NCBI GenBank assembly: GCA_004294445.1 | Contig: REAZ01000028.1 | Span: forward strand, 1-55,289 | From: Cytophagales bacterium | GTDB taxonomy: Bacteria > Bacteroidota > Bacteroidia > Cytophagales > Thermoflexibacteraceae | Length of the DNA stretch: 55,289 nt | Reading direction: 5' to 3' | Part shown: positions 18,521-27,384 of the stretch, in pieces | How positions within the stretch are numbered: position 1 is the first letter of the stretch | How the letters are laid out: each line of letters opens with the position of its first letter | The notes under the pieces: model-generated | The model's input: only the letters and a program-made list of their open reading frames with translations | Database searches by the model: none | Told to the model about the DNA's origin: nothing | Made by a program: the position numbers and the translations under genes

Positions 18521-18578
18521 GGCATTACCAACTTCGTTTTGGTTGCCGATTTGTATGTATGAAAAACAAAAATAATAC

Positions 18579-18788
18579 TCACTTCCTTTCGTGCATTCTG
18601 CAAGTGCCATGTTTTTTAATGGCAAAACCGCCTAATCCGCACCTCATATTTACCTCTTTTGTCCAGTTTGCATAGTAGCCTTCTTCTATTTTTTCTTCAC
18701 TTTTGTAATGCTTACAATTTGCGCATCTTGGGAATACAGGCTTTGCATCATATTGCTGTTTTACCTTCGAATTTGCTTTCTTGTTCAT
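18579..18788 (-). CDS. Small cysteine-containing hypothetical protein
   Basis: This 69-aa basic protein carries RCANCKHYK near residue 21, RCGLGGFAIKKHGTC near residue 49 and MHERK at the end. The CxxC...C...C spacing suggests a zinc-binding knuckle. I do not recognise the family. It lies 35 nt downstream of the MFS transporter on the same strand and may share its transcript, with no evident functional tie. Confidence 0.55.
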   Translation of the reverse strand: MNKKANSKVKQQYDAKPVFPRCANCKHYKSEEKIEEGYYANWTKEVNMRCGLGGFAIKKHGTCRMHERK

Positions 18789-18823
18789 AGTTTATACATT
18801 TTTTGTTTAAATTACACGATTCA

Positions 18824-20143
18824 TTATGGATTTGAATTTGTCAATTTTTTTTGTAAATCTTCTAAGGAAACGCCTTTGGTTTCGGGCATGATACGCCAGA
18901 CGTATAGCAATTGAAAGAACATCATAAACCCAAAAAAGCTAAAAACCATTCCACCGCCCAATTCATCGGCAAAAAATGGGAAAAAATTAGCTATCAGTGC
19001 TGCAAATATCCAATGTATGAGGCTGCCCCAAGCCATGCCAGAGGCACGTACCGAAGTAGGGAAAATTTCGGAGATAAATACCCAAATCACCGAGCCTTGC
19101 CCTATGGCGTGGGCGGCAATAAAGGCAAATACGTAAAGGGGTACGTAGGTAAAAGATTCGCTAAAAAAAGAAACAGCAATAAGCGAAAGAGAAATCAGAT
19201 AACCCACAGAGCCAATATACATGAGCAAGCGGCGACCGTAGCGGTCTATGAGCCACCAGCCTATTATGGTGAAAATCAGATTAGTAATGCCGATTCCCGC
19301 ACTGGAGAGTAAGGCACTCTCTTTGCCTAAGCCCGTCATCTCGAATATTCGTGGAGAATAGTAAATAATAGCATTAATCCCCGATACCTGATTAAAAAAT
19401 GAAAATAAAAAGGCAAGTAGGAGAGGAAAAAAATATTTTTTGGAGAAAAGTTTTTCTGCCGCCGCCTCACTTGGGCTTTGTGCGGTTACTTTTATTTCGT
19501 TTATGGCATTTTCTACATTGTCTTCTGTGATAGTTAATACTTTGCGAGCCGCCGCCTCATCTCCTTTTTTGAGCAATAACCACCTTGGCGTTTCGGGTGT
19601 AAATAACATCAATACTGAAAAAAGTAAAGATGGAATAGCGACAATACCGAGCATCAGCCGCCAAGAGTCGTTGCCGCCTTGCAACAGATAGTTGGAAATA
19701 TAGGCTATCAGAATTCCAAAAACGATATTTAGTTGGAAGGAAATGCCCATTCTGCCTCTGTACTTGGGCGGAGCTATTTCAGAAATATAAACAGGAGCTA
19801 CCACAGACGATGCCCCAATACTTAAGCCTCCTAATAAGCGAAATATCATAAACGTAATTACATCATTTGCTAAGGCAGAACCAATCGCAGATACTAAAAA
19901 TATGATACCAATCCATAGCAAAGTAGGTTTTCTTCCGTACTTATCGGCAGGGATACCACCAAAAGCAGCTCCTAAGACAGTACCATACAAGGCAATCGCT
20001 ACTGCTATGCCATGAGTCCAGCTATCCAAATTCCAAAGTTTCTGGATTTCCTGCTCTGCCCCCGAAATAACGGCGGTATCCATACCAAAAAGGAAACCGC
20101 CTAAACTGACAGTGATAGACCACAGTATTAGTTTATTATTCAT
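18824..20143 (-). CDS. Sugar porter family MFS transporter
   Basis: This 439-aa inner-membrane protein of 12 predicted helices shows the sugar-porter motifs. MDTAVISGAEQEIQ is in helix 1, GGIPADKYGRKPTL in the first loop, and PETPRWLLLKKG closes the N-half. QVSGINAIIYY is in helix 7, WWLIDRYGRRLLMY in the second-half loop and PETKGVSLEDLQ at the end. These are found in proton-coupled xylose, glucose and arabinose transporters. The QVSGIN motif with the following YY suggests a hexose or pentose substrate, which is inference. There is no sugar-catabolic gene next to it. Confidence 0.92.
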   Translation of the reverse strand: MNNKLILWSITVSLGGFLFGMDTAVISGAEQEIQKLWNLDSWTHGIAVAIALYGTVLGAAFGGIPADKYGRKPTLLWIGIIFLVSAIGSALANDVITFMIFRLLGGLSIGASSVVAPVYISEIAPPKYRGRMGISFQLNIVFGILIAYISNYLLQGGNDSWRLMLGIVAIPSLLFSVLMLFTPETPRWLLLKKGDEAAARKVLTITEDNVENAINEIKVTAQSPSEAAAEKLFSKKYFFPLLLAFLFSFFNQVSGINAIIYYSPRIFEMTGLGKESALLSSAGIGITNLIFTIIGWWLIDRYGRRLLMYIGSVGYLISLSLIAVSFFSESFTYVPLYVFAFIAAHAIGQGSVIWVFISEIFPTSVRASGMAWGSLIHWIFAALIANFFPFFADELGGGMVFSFFGFMMFFQLLYVWRIMPETKGVSLEDLQKKLTNSNP

Positions 20144-20285
20144 ATTTACATAAAGTACAATTCTGTATTTTTACTTAGACAAACAAAAATACTCATAAGG
20201 TATCGTATTTTTCTATCTCTTTTATACTATATTTGTTCCAAGTAGTCTTCGTTTATTGGAACGCTTTTGTAACAAAATAAAACAA

Positions 20286-21338
20286 ATGGATATTAGTAAA
20301 AATTTGTGTGAAAAACTCTATGCAGAGGTCAAAGAGAAGCTACAAAAAGAGTTTGTAAGGCGAGGAATGACTTACAGAGGTTCTGAAACTTCGATATGGA
20401 AACTCACAGACCCGCACCAAGACAAGACGTATTTTCAACTCATCGCAGAGGAAATTACACAAACATCTTTTTCTACAACGTTTAACAATATGTATTTGTG
20501 GCGGAAAATGAATGAAAGCAAAAAAAGAGCAAACATTCTTTTCCAGGAAGACTATCTGTTTTTTTTTATTCGCTTTTTGGGCTACAAACACCCCCAAGCA
20601 TATATTAGCGAGTCGGTACAGTCTTTAGACAATTTTTTTGGCATCAAGCCTAAGGGGAAAGTATTAGTAATTCAGCCGATATTTGATGCCAAATCCAACA
20701 AGATACTCCCCTTATTTCTGAAAGGAAAGCACCCAAGAGAAGGTGAGCAAACCGTAGATGCCAAAGATACTGAAAGTTTACTCGAAATTATTAATTTATT
20801 TCGTGACTCTAAGCACGCATCGCTTCAAAGGGTGTATGACCAAGAAATAATAAAAATAGAAAACGACATTCATTACCTCAATGACCAATATGACCACCTT
20901 AGCAATGTTGATTGTGTATTTTGCATTGGTTTTTATTCTAACTATTTCTTTGAGTGGGCTTTGCATAGCCAAATTAACCATTTAATAACATTTGAAGAAA
21001 GCCCTATTCGTTACCGCATAAGGTACTATAACGAATGTCTTTGCCGAGATACATGGACAGACTATTATGAAAGCAACAACAATTTTGATAGTGGCTTCTT
21101 AGCCCGATTACCTATCAAGTTAGGACAGCAAATTGTTAATTGCTATTTTATATGCGGTATCGAAAACAAGGCAACCAGAGCAATGACGAGCTACCTCTGC
21201 CAGCATTGGGAATCTATACCGCAGAAACGAGATACAGAGAAGGATATGCTCATTGAAAATAAGCCATTTATTATGGTATTCAAAGTTAATAAATTGGATT
21301 TGGAAGAAATTTATATTGAAAAAATAGCCTGTCCTTAG
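20286..21338 (+). CDS. Hypothetical protein with helical N-terminus and Rossmann-like C-terminus
   Basis: I do not recognise this 350-aa soluble protein with certainty. The N-terminal 115 residues are helical and contain ILFQEDYLFFFIRFLGYKHPQAYI. This resembles the helix bundle found in Bacteroidota proteins where a DNA-binding-like module precedes a ligand domain. A linker with GKVLVIQPIFD (about residue 127) follows. After residue 265 comes LGQQIVNCYFICGIENKATRAMTSYLCQHWESI, which looks like a beta strand, glycine turn and helix of a nucleotide-binding fold. Start at ATG 20286 is preferred over an in-frame TTG at 20256. It is 22 nt upstream of the VOC gene, so they may be cotranscribed. Confidence 0.55.
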   Translation: MDISKNLCEKLYAEVKEKLQKEFVRRGMTYRGSETSIWKLTDPHQDKTYFQLIAEEITQTSFSTTFNNMYLWRKMNESKKRANILFQEDYLFFFIRFLGYKHPQAYISESVQSLDNFFGIKPKGKVLVIQPIFDAKSNKILPLFLKGKHPREGEQTVDAKDTESLLEIINLFRDSKHASLQRVYDQEIIKIENDIHYLNDQYDHLSNVDCVFCIGFYSNYFFEWALHSQINHLITFEESPIRYRIRYYNECLCRDTWTDYYESNNNFDSGFLARLPIKLGQQIVNCYFICGIENKATRAMTSYLCQHWESIPQKRDTEKDMLIENKPFIMVFKVNKLDLEEIYIEKIACP

Positions 21339-21363
21339 GAAAACGAAACATAAAAAAATAAAT

Positions 21364-21771
21364 ATGAAACAAGAAATAGCACAGATGGCATTAGTAGTCG
21401 CAGATTATGACGAAGCTATTCGCTTTTATACTGAAAAACTAAACTTTGTACTTATAGAAGACACCGTACTAAGTCCGACAAAACGATGGGTAATTATAGC
21501 TCCGCAAGGAAGTAATGGCTGCCGCTTATTGCTTGCCAAAGCAGCAAATGAGGAGCAGAAAAGTAGAATTGGCAACCAAACAGGCGGGCGGGTTTTCCTG
21601 TTTTTGCACACAGATAATTTTTGGAGAGATTACGAGCAGATGGTCAAACATCAAGTTCGTTTTGTAAGGGAACCTTCTCAGGAAGAGTACGGCACTGTTG
21701 CTGTTTTTGAAGATTTGTATGGGAATCTATGGGATATTATAGGTACAACCGACAAGCCGCAAGGAGTCTGA
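21364..21771 (+). CDS. VOC (glyoxalase/bleomycin resistance) family protein
   Basis: This 135-aa protein has the two beta-alpha-beta-beta-beta modules of the vicinal oxygen chelate fold. It opens IAQMALVVADYDEAIRFYTEKLNF, a classical VOC start, and later has GGRVFLFLHTDNFWRDYEQM and a C-terminal AVFEDLYGNLWDII. The terminal E-D-L-Y-G-N-L-W motif supplies the usual metal-ligand glutamate or its vicinity. Substrate unknown. Its stop codon lies inside a terminator stem. Confidence 0.85.
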   Translation: MKQEIAQMALVVADYDEAIRFYTEKLNFVLIEDTVLSPTKRWVIIAPQGSNGCRLLLAKAANEEQKSRIGNQTGGRVFLFLHTDNFWRDYEQMVKHQVRFVREPSQEEYGTVAVFEDLYGNLWDIIGTTDKPQGV

Positions 21772-21800
21772 AAAATATTCTTCCCAGACTCCTCATTTTT
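21762..21800 (+). terminator. Terminator overlapping the VOC stop codon
   Basis: AGGAGTCTG (21762-21770) pairs with CAGACTCCT (21785-21793), followed by CATTTTTA. The left arm includes the last codons and part of the stop codon of the VOC gene. The convergent imelysin gene ends at 21799. Confidence 0.75.
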
Positions 21801-22935
21801 ACGAACCTTTGGTATTAATGCCCACATTGAGCAATTTCGCTATTTGTTCTATAGCCACAGTCTGCGTATCCAAAGCCCTGATAGCCTGCTGTATGCGCGT
21901 ATTTCCTTCGGGATTATCACCACTAATTTCTCTATCAAAAGGGGGCTGAAAGGTGCTAACTGCTGCCAAAGTAGCGGCTAAGTTATTTTTCATTTGCTCA
22001 TTAACAGTTTTGTCGATACGTTCTATTAAGTCTGCCAAGCCTTTTCCTTGCACACTTTTGTACTTTCCATGATAAATATTTATCATTCCTTGCACGTTTG
22101 CAAGTATGTCGTTGTGCGTATTGTCGCTAAAGCAAGAAGTTTCGTCTTCTTGGTCATGGTTTACGAGTGCCACCCTCATTCGCTCTCCGCCAAGTTCTGC
22201 CCTGCTCAGACTTCCCATGCCCGTCAGAATATTTGCCAACGATTCATCTGGATTTTTCATAAAGTTAGCGCGGTAGTTTGCGTCTTTGGAAGCGTCCCAT
22301 TCGCCCACTATCTTTTGCAAATCTTCTACTAATAATTCGGTGCAAAGCAACAAATACTGCCCTCTGCGGTCTGCATTAGTCGCTTTTGTATAATCGGTAT
22401 AGCTTCGCTTTCCTGCATTTTCTTTGCTCAAATCTTGTCCCCAAAGCAAAAACTCAATGGCATGATAGCCAATACTTACATTTTCCTCTACGCCATCTTG
22501 CTCGTTTTTCTTTCTCAAAGTTTCCTTATCAATAACTATAGACAAATCATTGATAATGCCGCTTTTAGGGTTGCCTTCCACATAGTCTATATAGCTTTCA
22601 TCGAGAGGCCATGCGTTAATTTGGGGCTCCAAATTCGCTTTTGGGTCATCAATAGGGCTGCCGTAAAATCTGAATACTTCGGTCTGCCCGTACACCGAGC
22701 GTGCCAATAGCCATGCTTTTTTTGTATTCTCATAACTCGAATCAGAAGGATTTGCTAAAAAATTGCTTATTTCCCTTTGTAAGACTTGTGCTTGCAGGTA
22801 GGCATCTTGGTAATTCTGATACGCGATTTGGCTGTAATTGTTCAAAACTTCAACCTTTAACAAGCTGATTTCTTGCGTTTTATCATCACAAGAAACTAAT
22901 AATAAGAGAAAAATAAAAAAGATAATTTTTTGCAT
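21799..22935 (-). CDS. Imelysin family lipoprotein
   Basis: This 378-aa protein has a lipoprotein signal with C16 (LLLVSC) and is otherwise helical. It carries the imelysin signature GYHAIE at residues 156-161, followed by FLLWGQD, matching the conserved GxHxxE motif of the imelysin/iron-regulated protein A family. NAWPLDESYIDYV near 108 and FCF..DNTHND near 268 are further family features. Members are envelope proteins often induced by iron limitation. The conserved His/Glu residues are thought to be linked to metal binding, and peptidase activity is doubtful. A partner cytochrome-type or di-haem peroxidase gene often found with it is not adjacent. Confidence 0.9.
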   Translation of the reverse strand: MQKIIFFIFLLLLVSCDDKTQEISLLKVEVLNNYSQIAYQNYQDAYLQAQVLQREISNFLANPSDSSYENTKKAWLLARSVYGQTEVFRFYGSPIDDPKANLEPQINAWPLDESYIDYVEGNPKSGIINDLSIVIDKETLRKKNEQDGVEENVSIGYHAIEFLLWGQDLSKENAGKRSYTDYTKATNADRRGQYLLLCTELLVEDLQKIVGEWDASKDANYRANFMKNPDESLANILTGMGSLSRAELGGERMRVALVNHDQEDETSCFSDNTHNDILANVQGMINIYHGKYKSVQGKGLADLIERIDKTVNEQMKNNLAATLAAVSTFQPPFDREISGDNPEGNTRIQQAIRALDTQTVAIEQIAKLLNVGINTKGS

Positions 22936-23173
22936 ACGTTGTTTAGATTAAATCTAAATAAAAACAAAATTAATAGTTTTAACCATACATTTCAGCTTAA
23001 TGTTCTAAATAATTTTTTGTCTGACCATTTTTAGCAATTATTTACTTTTTGTATCTAAGTATCAAGACGGAATAAATGTATATTTGTCTTTAAACGGCGA
23101 ACTGTTTTAAATTTTTCTAACTATTTAAACAGCACAATTTTATAATGATAAAGGCAAAAAATATAAATTTTAC

Positions 23174-23181
23174 TACCTTTG
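23174..23181 (+). promoter_or_regulatory. -7 promoter element of glpD
   Basis: TACCTTTG, a perfect TAnnTTTG match, lies 34 nt before the glpD ATG. No clear TTTG lies 18-20 nt upstream. Confidence 0.55.
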
Positions 23182-23214
23182 ATAAATAAAAAAGAGAAAT
23201 AAAAAAACAATACT

Positions 23215-24891
23215 ATGTTTTCAGCACTGCATCGGAAAGATTTTATAGCACAACTCAAAACAACTGAATATGACACCTTAGTCATTGGCGGCGGCATCAC
23301 AGGGGCGGGTATTGCCCTTGACTGTGCATCGCGGGGCTTAAAAGTAGCCCTGATAGACAAACAAGATTTTGGGGCAGGAACAAGCAGCCGCTCTACCAAA
23401 CTCATTCACGGTGGCTTGCGTTACCTGAAACAGTTGGAAGTAGGCTTGGTGATGGAAGTAGGGCGAGAAAGAGAAACCCTACACCGCAACTGCCCACACT
23501 TAGTTGTTCCCGAAAAAATGCTGCTTCCGCTCATCAAAAACGGTACTTATGGCACACTTGCAACATCTTTTGGGCTTTGGGTCTATGACAAATTGGCGGG
23601 GGTCAAAAATGAGGAGCAAAGAGTCATGCTCTCTAAAGAAGAAACTGCTGCACAGGAGCCTCTTTTGCGACAAGACATCTTAGAAGGCGGCGGGCTGTAC
23701 ATAGAATACCGCACTGACGATGCCCGACTGACTGCCGAAGTAATCAAAACTGCCGTTCGCTACAAGGCCAACTGCCTAAACTATGTATCTGCCGTTGAAT
23801 TTGTGTATAACGAGAGGGGCAGAATAAGTGCCACCAAGGTAAAAGATGAAATCACAGGCGAAATATTGACCGTCAAGGCTAAGACTACCGTAAACGCAGC
23901 AGGCCCTTGGGTAGATGAAATTCGCGATTTTGATACCTCTAACCACAAGACAAACAAATACTTACAGCTTACCAAGGGCGTACATTTGGTAGTCCCTTAT
24001 CACAGGTTGCCGCTCCAGCAATCCATCTATTTTGATGTGCCAAACGGCAGAATGATGTTTGCCATTCCAAGGGGAGAAATCACTTATGTAGGCACCACAG
24101 ATACTACTTACAAAGACGAAATAAATGAGCCAAAAACTACTGCCGAAGATGTTTCTTATATACTTGCTTCTGCAAACTCGATGTTTCCGTCCGTAAATCT
24201 TAGCGAAAACGATATTATCTCGAGCTGGGCGGGATTGCGACCACTTATCCACGAAGATGGAAAATCTCCTTCTGAAATTTCACGCAAAGACGAAATTTTT
24301 GTTTCCGAAGCATGGCTCATTTCTATCGCAGGGGGCAAACTCACAGGCTTTCGCAAGATGGCAGAAAGAGTAACCGATAAGGTTTTCCAACGCCTCAAAA
24401 AGAAGTACCAGTACGAAAGCAAAGACTGCTTTACAGATAAAATTACGCTTTCAGGCGGAGATTTCAAGAGCTATGATGCCGTAGAGGAGTATGTCGCTAT
24501 CCTTGCCGAAGAACTTGCCGTATCGGGTTTGGGGCAAAAAGATGCTAACTATCTGGTATTCAACTATGGGAAAAATGCAAAAATGATTGTTGATAAAATT
24601 GCAGATATTCGCAACAAAGACTATCACCCCGAAGTAAATATGCAAATAGTGATGGCAAAAGCAGAACTTTGGTATTGCTTTCACTATGAATTTGTGAATA
24701 ATTTGTCAGACTTTTTTATTCGCCGTACAGGACGACTGTACTTTAACCGCCCAAGCATCGACTATTTGTTGGAGCCAATAGCAGAAGAATTAAGCAACTA
24801 TTTGGAAGCCGCTAAAAGTAAAGAAATGCTTATGGCAGATTTCAATGGCGAATATCAATTAGTAGTTACTTTTGAAAGCGAAAATTCATAA
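23215..24891 (+). CDS. glpD: FAD-dependent glycerol-3-phosphate dehydrogenase
   Basis: This 558-aa flavoprotein oxidises sn-glycerol 3-phosphate to dihydroxyacetone phosphate and passes electrons to quinone at the inner face of the membrane. The FAD dinucleotide motif is GGGITGAG at residues 25-32. The family hallmark KLIHGGLRYL follows, with GRERETLHRNCPHLV and LRQDILEGGGLYIEYRTDDARL further on. SWAGLRPL and SIAGGKLTGFRKMAE mark the end of the catalytic domain. A helical C-terminal domain with the KL..RTGRLYF region is present. glpF and glpK are not adjacent. Confidence 0.95.
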   Translation: MFSALHRKDFIAQLKTTEYDTLVIGGGITGAGIALDCASRGLKVALIDKQDFGAGTSSRSTKLIHGGLRYLKQLEVGLVMEVGRERETLHRNCPHLVVPEKMLLPLIKNGTYGTLATSFGLWVYDKLAGVKNEEQRVMLSKEETAAQEPLLRQDILEGGGLYIEYRTDDARLTAEVIKTAVRYKANCLNYVSAVEFVYNERGRISATKVKDEITGEILTVKAKTTVNAAGPWVDEIRDFDTSNHKTNKYLQLTKGVHLVVPYHRLPLQQSIYFDVPNGRMMFAIPRGEITYVGTTDTTYKDEINEPKTTAEDVSYILASANSMFPSVNLSENDIISSWAGLRPLIHEDGKSPSEISRKDEIFVSEAWLISIAGGKLTGFRKMAERVTDKVFQRLKKKYQYESKDCFTDKITLSGGDFKSYDAVEEYVAILAEELAVSGLGQKDANYLVFNYGKNAKMIVDKIADIRNKDYHPEVNMQIVMAKAELWYCFHYEFVNNLSDFFIRRTGRLYFNRPSIDYLLEPIAEELSNYLEAAKSKEMLMADFNGEYQLVVTFESENS

Positions 24892-25079
24892 AATATTTTA
24901 AATAAATATTGATTTATAACTTTAAATTGATTTACTTTGCAGCGAAGTAAAAAGGGATATGCCTAATAGAAGTCATTTTCCAATTAGGTACTAAAAATTC
25001 GGGAAGACAGTTTATTAGAAGGATAAGTGTCTGCTATTGAATATATTAGATGTTGCTGTCTGGTATTCAGAAATATTGA

Positions 25080-25117
25080 AGTTTCTACGTCTTGCTAAGA
25101 CTTAGAAACTTTTTTTT
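25080..25117 (+). terminator. Rho-independent terminator
   Basis: AGTTTCT..GTCTT pairs with AAGAC..AGAAACT around GCT, with a 2-nt internal mismatch, followed by eight T residues. It lies 190 nt after glpD, and its U tract runs directly into the -7 element of the next gene. Confidence 0.75.
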
Positions 25118-25124
25118 ATCTTTG
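25117..25124 (+). promoter_or_regulatory. -7 promoter element (TATCTTTG)
   Basis: TATCTTTG matches TAnnTTTG and is 24 nt before the ATG at 25148. A TTG at 25092-25094, spaced 22 nt, lies inside the terminator stem and may be a weak -33 element. Confidence 0.55.
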
Positions 25125-25147
25125 CCAAACATTCAAAACTAAGTAAT

Positions 25148-25633
25148 ATGGCTGAATCACTTTTGATAGATAGCACACTCTCCAAAGAGGAAAAATATCA
25201 GGCATTGCTCCCCCAAATCAAGGCATTGACCACGGGCGAACCTGATTTGATAGCAAATCTTGCGAACATTACCTCCGCCCTCAAGTACGGCATGAATTTT
25301 TTTTGGATTGGCTTTTATATTGTCAAAGACAATCAACTTGTCCTAAGTACCTTCCAAGGTACTATAGCCTGTGCCCGTATCGATTTTGACAAGGGAGTAT
25401 GTGGGGCGTGCTATAGGTCGCAAAAAACATTGATAGTTCCTGACGTAGAGGCATTTGAGGGGCATATAGCGTGTAGCTCTCTTTCTCGTTCGGAAATCGT
25501 AGTACCTATCCTCAAAGATGGGAAAGTGGTCATGGTTTTGGACGTAGATAGCACAGAACTAAACGATTATGATGAAGTTGATAAAAAATATCTGGAAGAA
25601 GTAGCAGATTGGATAAGTTCAAAACTTCTTTAA
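25148..25633 (+). CDS. msrC: Free methionine-(R)-sulfoxide reductase (GAF fold)
   Basis: This 161-aa single GAF-domain protein reduces the R epimer of free methionine sulfoxide, protecting against oxidation. The three cysteines of the family are present at C75 (IACARI), C85 (KGVCGAC) and C109 (HIACSS), matching C84, C94 and C118 of the E. coli enzyme. An extra C88 is close by. Other signatures are WIGFYIV near residue 53, VPDVEAFEGHIAC and a D-V-D-S near 133. It has its own promoter and is followed closely by dapB. Confidence 0.92.
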   Translation: MAESLLIDSTLSKEEKYQALLPQIKALTTGEPDLIANLANITSALKYGMNFFWIGFYIVKDNQLVLSTFQGTIACARIDFDKGVCGACYRSQKTLIVPDVEAFEGHIACSSLSRSEIVVPILKDGKVVMVLDVDSTELNDYDEVDKKYLEEVADWISSKLL

Positions 25634-25704
25634 TTTTATATCATTTGTGCGGTGCAGACCTTCGGTCAGACCGTTGTTTTAAATAAATAAAATAACATAA
25701 TTCA

Positions 25705-26418
25705 ATGAAAATCATACTGATAGGCTACGGAAAAATGGGAAAAACTATCGAACAAGTAGCTCTGCAAAGAGGTCATCAAATTTCCCGTATTATTGACGTA
25801 AATAACGGAAACAGCTTGGCACAAATCCGAAAAGGAGATACGGACGTAGCGATAGAATTTACTCAGCCAGAGTCTGCTTTCGAAAATGTAAAATACTGCA
25901 CTGAAAATCAAATTCCTATCGTTTGTGGGACTACGGGTTGGTTAGAAAAAAGACCAATCATTGAGCAGATTTGCCAAGAAAAAAACAGTGCTTTTTTTTA
26001 CGCCTCCAATTATAGTATTGGCGTAAATATCTTCTTCAAAATCAATCAGATATTGGCAAAAATGATGAATAATTATCCACAATATGAGGTAAGCATAGAG
26101 GAAATTCATCACACAGAAAAGAAAGATGCACCAAGTGGCACAGCAATTACTTTGGCAGAGGGAATCATTAATGAACTTCACAGAAAAGAAGGTTGGAAAT
26201 TAGAGGAAGTCATTGATAACCAAATCAATATTACAGCACTTCGCCAGCCAAATGTGGCGGGTACGCACACCACTTTTTACCAATCCGAGATAGATACTAT
26301 AGAAATAAAACATACAGCACATTCTCGGCAAGGCTTTGCATTAGGTGCCGTATTAGCTGCAGAATGGCTCAAAGACAAGCAGGGCGTTTTTGGCATGAAT
26401 GATTTATTGGGTTTTTGA
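25705..26418 (+). CDS. dapB: 4-hydroxy-tetrahydrodipicolinate reductase
   Basis: This 237-aa enzyme of the lysine/diaminopimelate pathway reduces hydroxy-tetrahydrodipicolinate with NAD(P)H. The nucleotide motif is IGYGKMG at residues 6-12. CGTTGW (74-79) and the catalytic region EEIHHTEKKDAPSGTA (132-147) hold the active His and Lys and the dipicolinate-binding GT. The protein is somewhat shorter than the E. coli form, typical for Bacteroidota. The stop lies 5 nt from the end of the convergent esterase gene. Confidence 0.95.
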   Translation: MKIILIGYGKMGKTIEQVALQRGHQISRIIDVNNGNSLAQIRKGDTDVAIEFTQPESAFENVKYCTENQIPIVCGTTGWLEKRPIIEQICQEKNSAFFYASNYSIGVNIFFKINQILAKMMNNYPQYEVSIEEIHHTEKKDAPSGTAITLAEGIINELHRKEGWKLEEVIDNQINITALRQPNVAGTHTTFYQSEIDTIEIKHTAHSRQGFALGAVLAAEWLKDKQGVFGMNDLLGF

Positions 26419-26423
26419 TTTTT

Positions 26424-27341
26424 TTAATCTCTTACTTTTTGTCTTTTAAAAAATTCCCAAATCATATCCGTTGCGCTAAAATCCTTACACACATTGCCTA
26501 TTATAAACTTTGGTAGGTATTGGATTCCGTCTGCCCATGTGTGTCCACCGTTATCTATTCTCACCAGAATCACCTCTGTAGCATTTTTGCCATTGGCATA
26601 GATAAATTTAGTTGCCTTGCAGTTATCTTTTTTGTTCGAATCTGCTATTTCTTCGATGATAGGATTTTCTGCACAAGCATTATTTTTGATATAAGTTTGC
26701 ACCATTCTTTCTGTTGGAATTACCTCACCACGCTTGCCCGAAAGCACCTCACCACCATCATATTTTACTAATTTGTCAGTTGTTCCGTTCATAATAAGCA
26801 CAGAACAAGGCTGTTGTATTTTAAAATCACTTTCCAGATTAACGGGAATACTCGCACACACAGGCGCAATAGCCAATATTTTTTCAGAAAGGTTCAATGA
26901 CAAGTAAATAGACAAATGACCTCCATTAGAAATTCCCGTTGCAAAAACTCGTTTTTTGTCCACAGAAAAATCAGCAACTAATCTGTCAATGAGCATAGAA
27001 ATAAACTTCACATCATCAATATTTGCCGTATATGCCTTATTTTTTTCGCCAATTCTACCATCATTCCAGTTGTTATTGTAGCCATCAGGATAAACAACCA
27101 TGAAATTTTCTTTTTCTGCTAACTCGTGGAACTTGGAAAGTTTTGACATTCCCTTTCCATTTCCACCGCCACCGTGCAGTGCAATAACAAGTGGAAGTGC
27201 TTGATTTTCTGCTTTTTCTGTAGGCAGGAAATACCAATAGGTTCTCACTAATCCATTTACTTCGATGCTTGCTTTTTTTAATTGTGCAAAAGTTTGTGTG
27301 AAACTTCCCAAGGCAAGCAATATAAACCAATATTTTTTCAT
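26424..27341 (-). CDS. Secreted PHB-depolymerase-like (LpqC family) esterase
   Basis: This 305-aa protein has a signal peptide (residues about 4-19, ending TFAQ) and an alpha/beta-hydrolase domain. LVIALHGGGGNGKGM (51-65) forms the oxyanion region, the nucleophile S138 sits in GISNGG (136-141), and the last His is in DNGGHTWADG. This layout matches the polyhydroxybutyrate depolymerase/feruloyl esterase-like LpqC group. Natural substrate is unknown; polysaccharide acetyl or feruloyl esters are as likely as polyesters. It is alone on its strand, divergent from truB. Confidence 0.85.
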   Translation of the reverse strand: MKKYWFILLALGSFTQTFAQLKKASIEVNGLVRTYWYFLPTEKAENQALPLVIALHGGGGNGKGMSKLSKFHELAEKENFMVVYPDGYNNNWNDGRIGEKNKAYTANIDDVKFISMLIDRLVADFSVDKKRVFATGISNGGHLSIYLSLNLSEKILAIAPVCASIPVNLESDFKIQQPCSVLIMNGTTDKLVKYDGGEVLSGKRGEVIPTERMVQTYIKNNACAENPIIEEIADSNKKDNCKATKFIYANGKNATEVILVRIDNGGHTWADGIQYLPKFIIGNVCKDFSATDMIWEFFKRQKVRD

Positions 27342-27384
27342 GTAGTTTTGTGTTTTATTTTACTTAGACATAACTGAGCCGAAA

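Noticed and set aside
25645..25680. Short sequence GTGCAGACCTTCGGTCAGACC before dapB, partly similar to 3183-3210
   Set aside because: It has a small hairpin but the second copy is poor and no function is evident.
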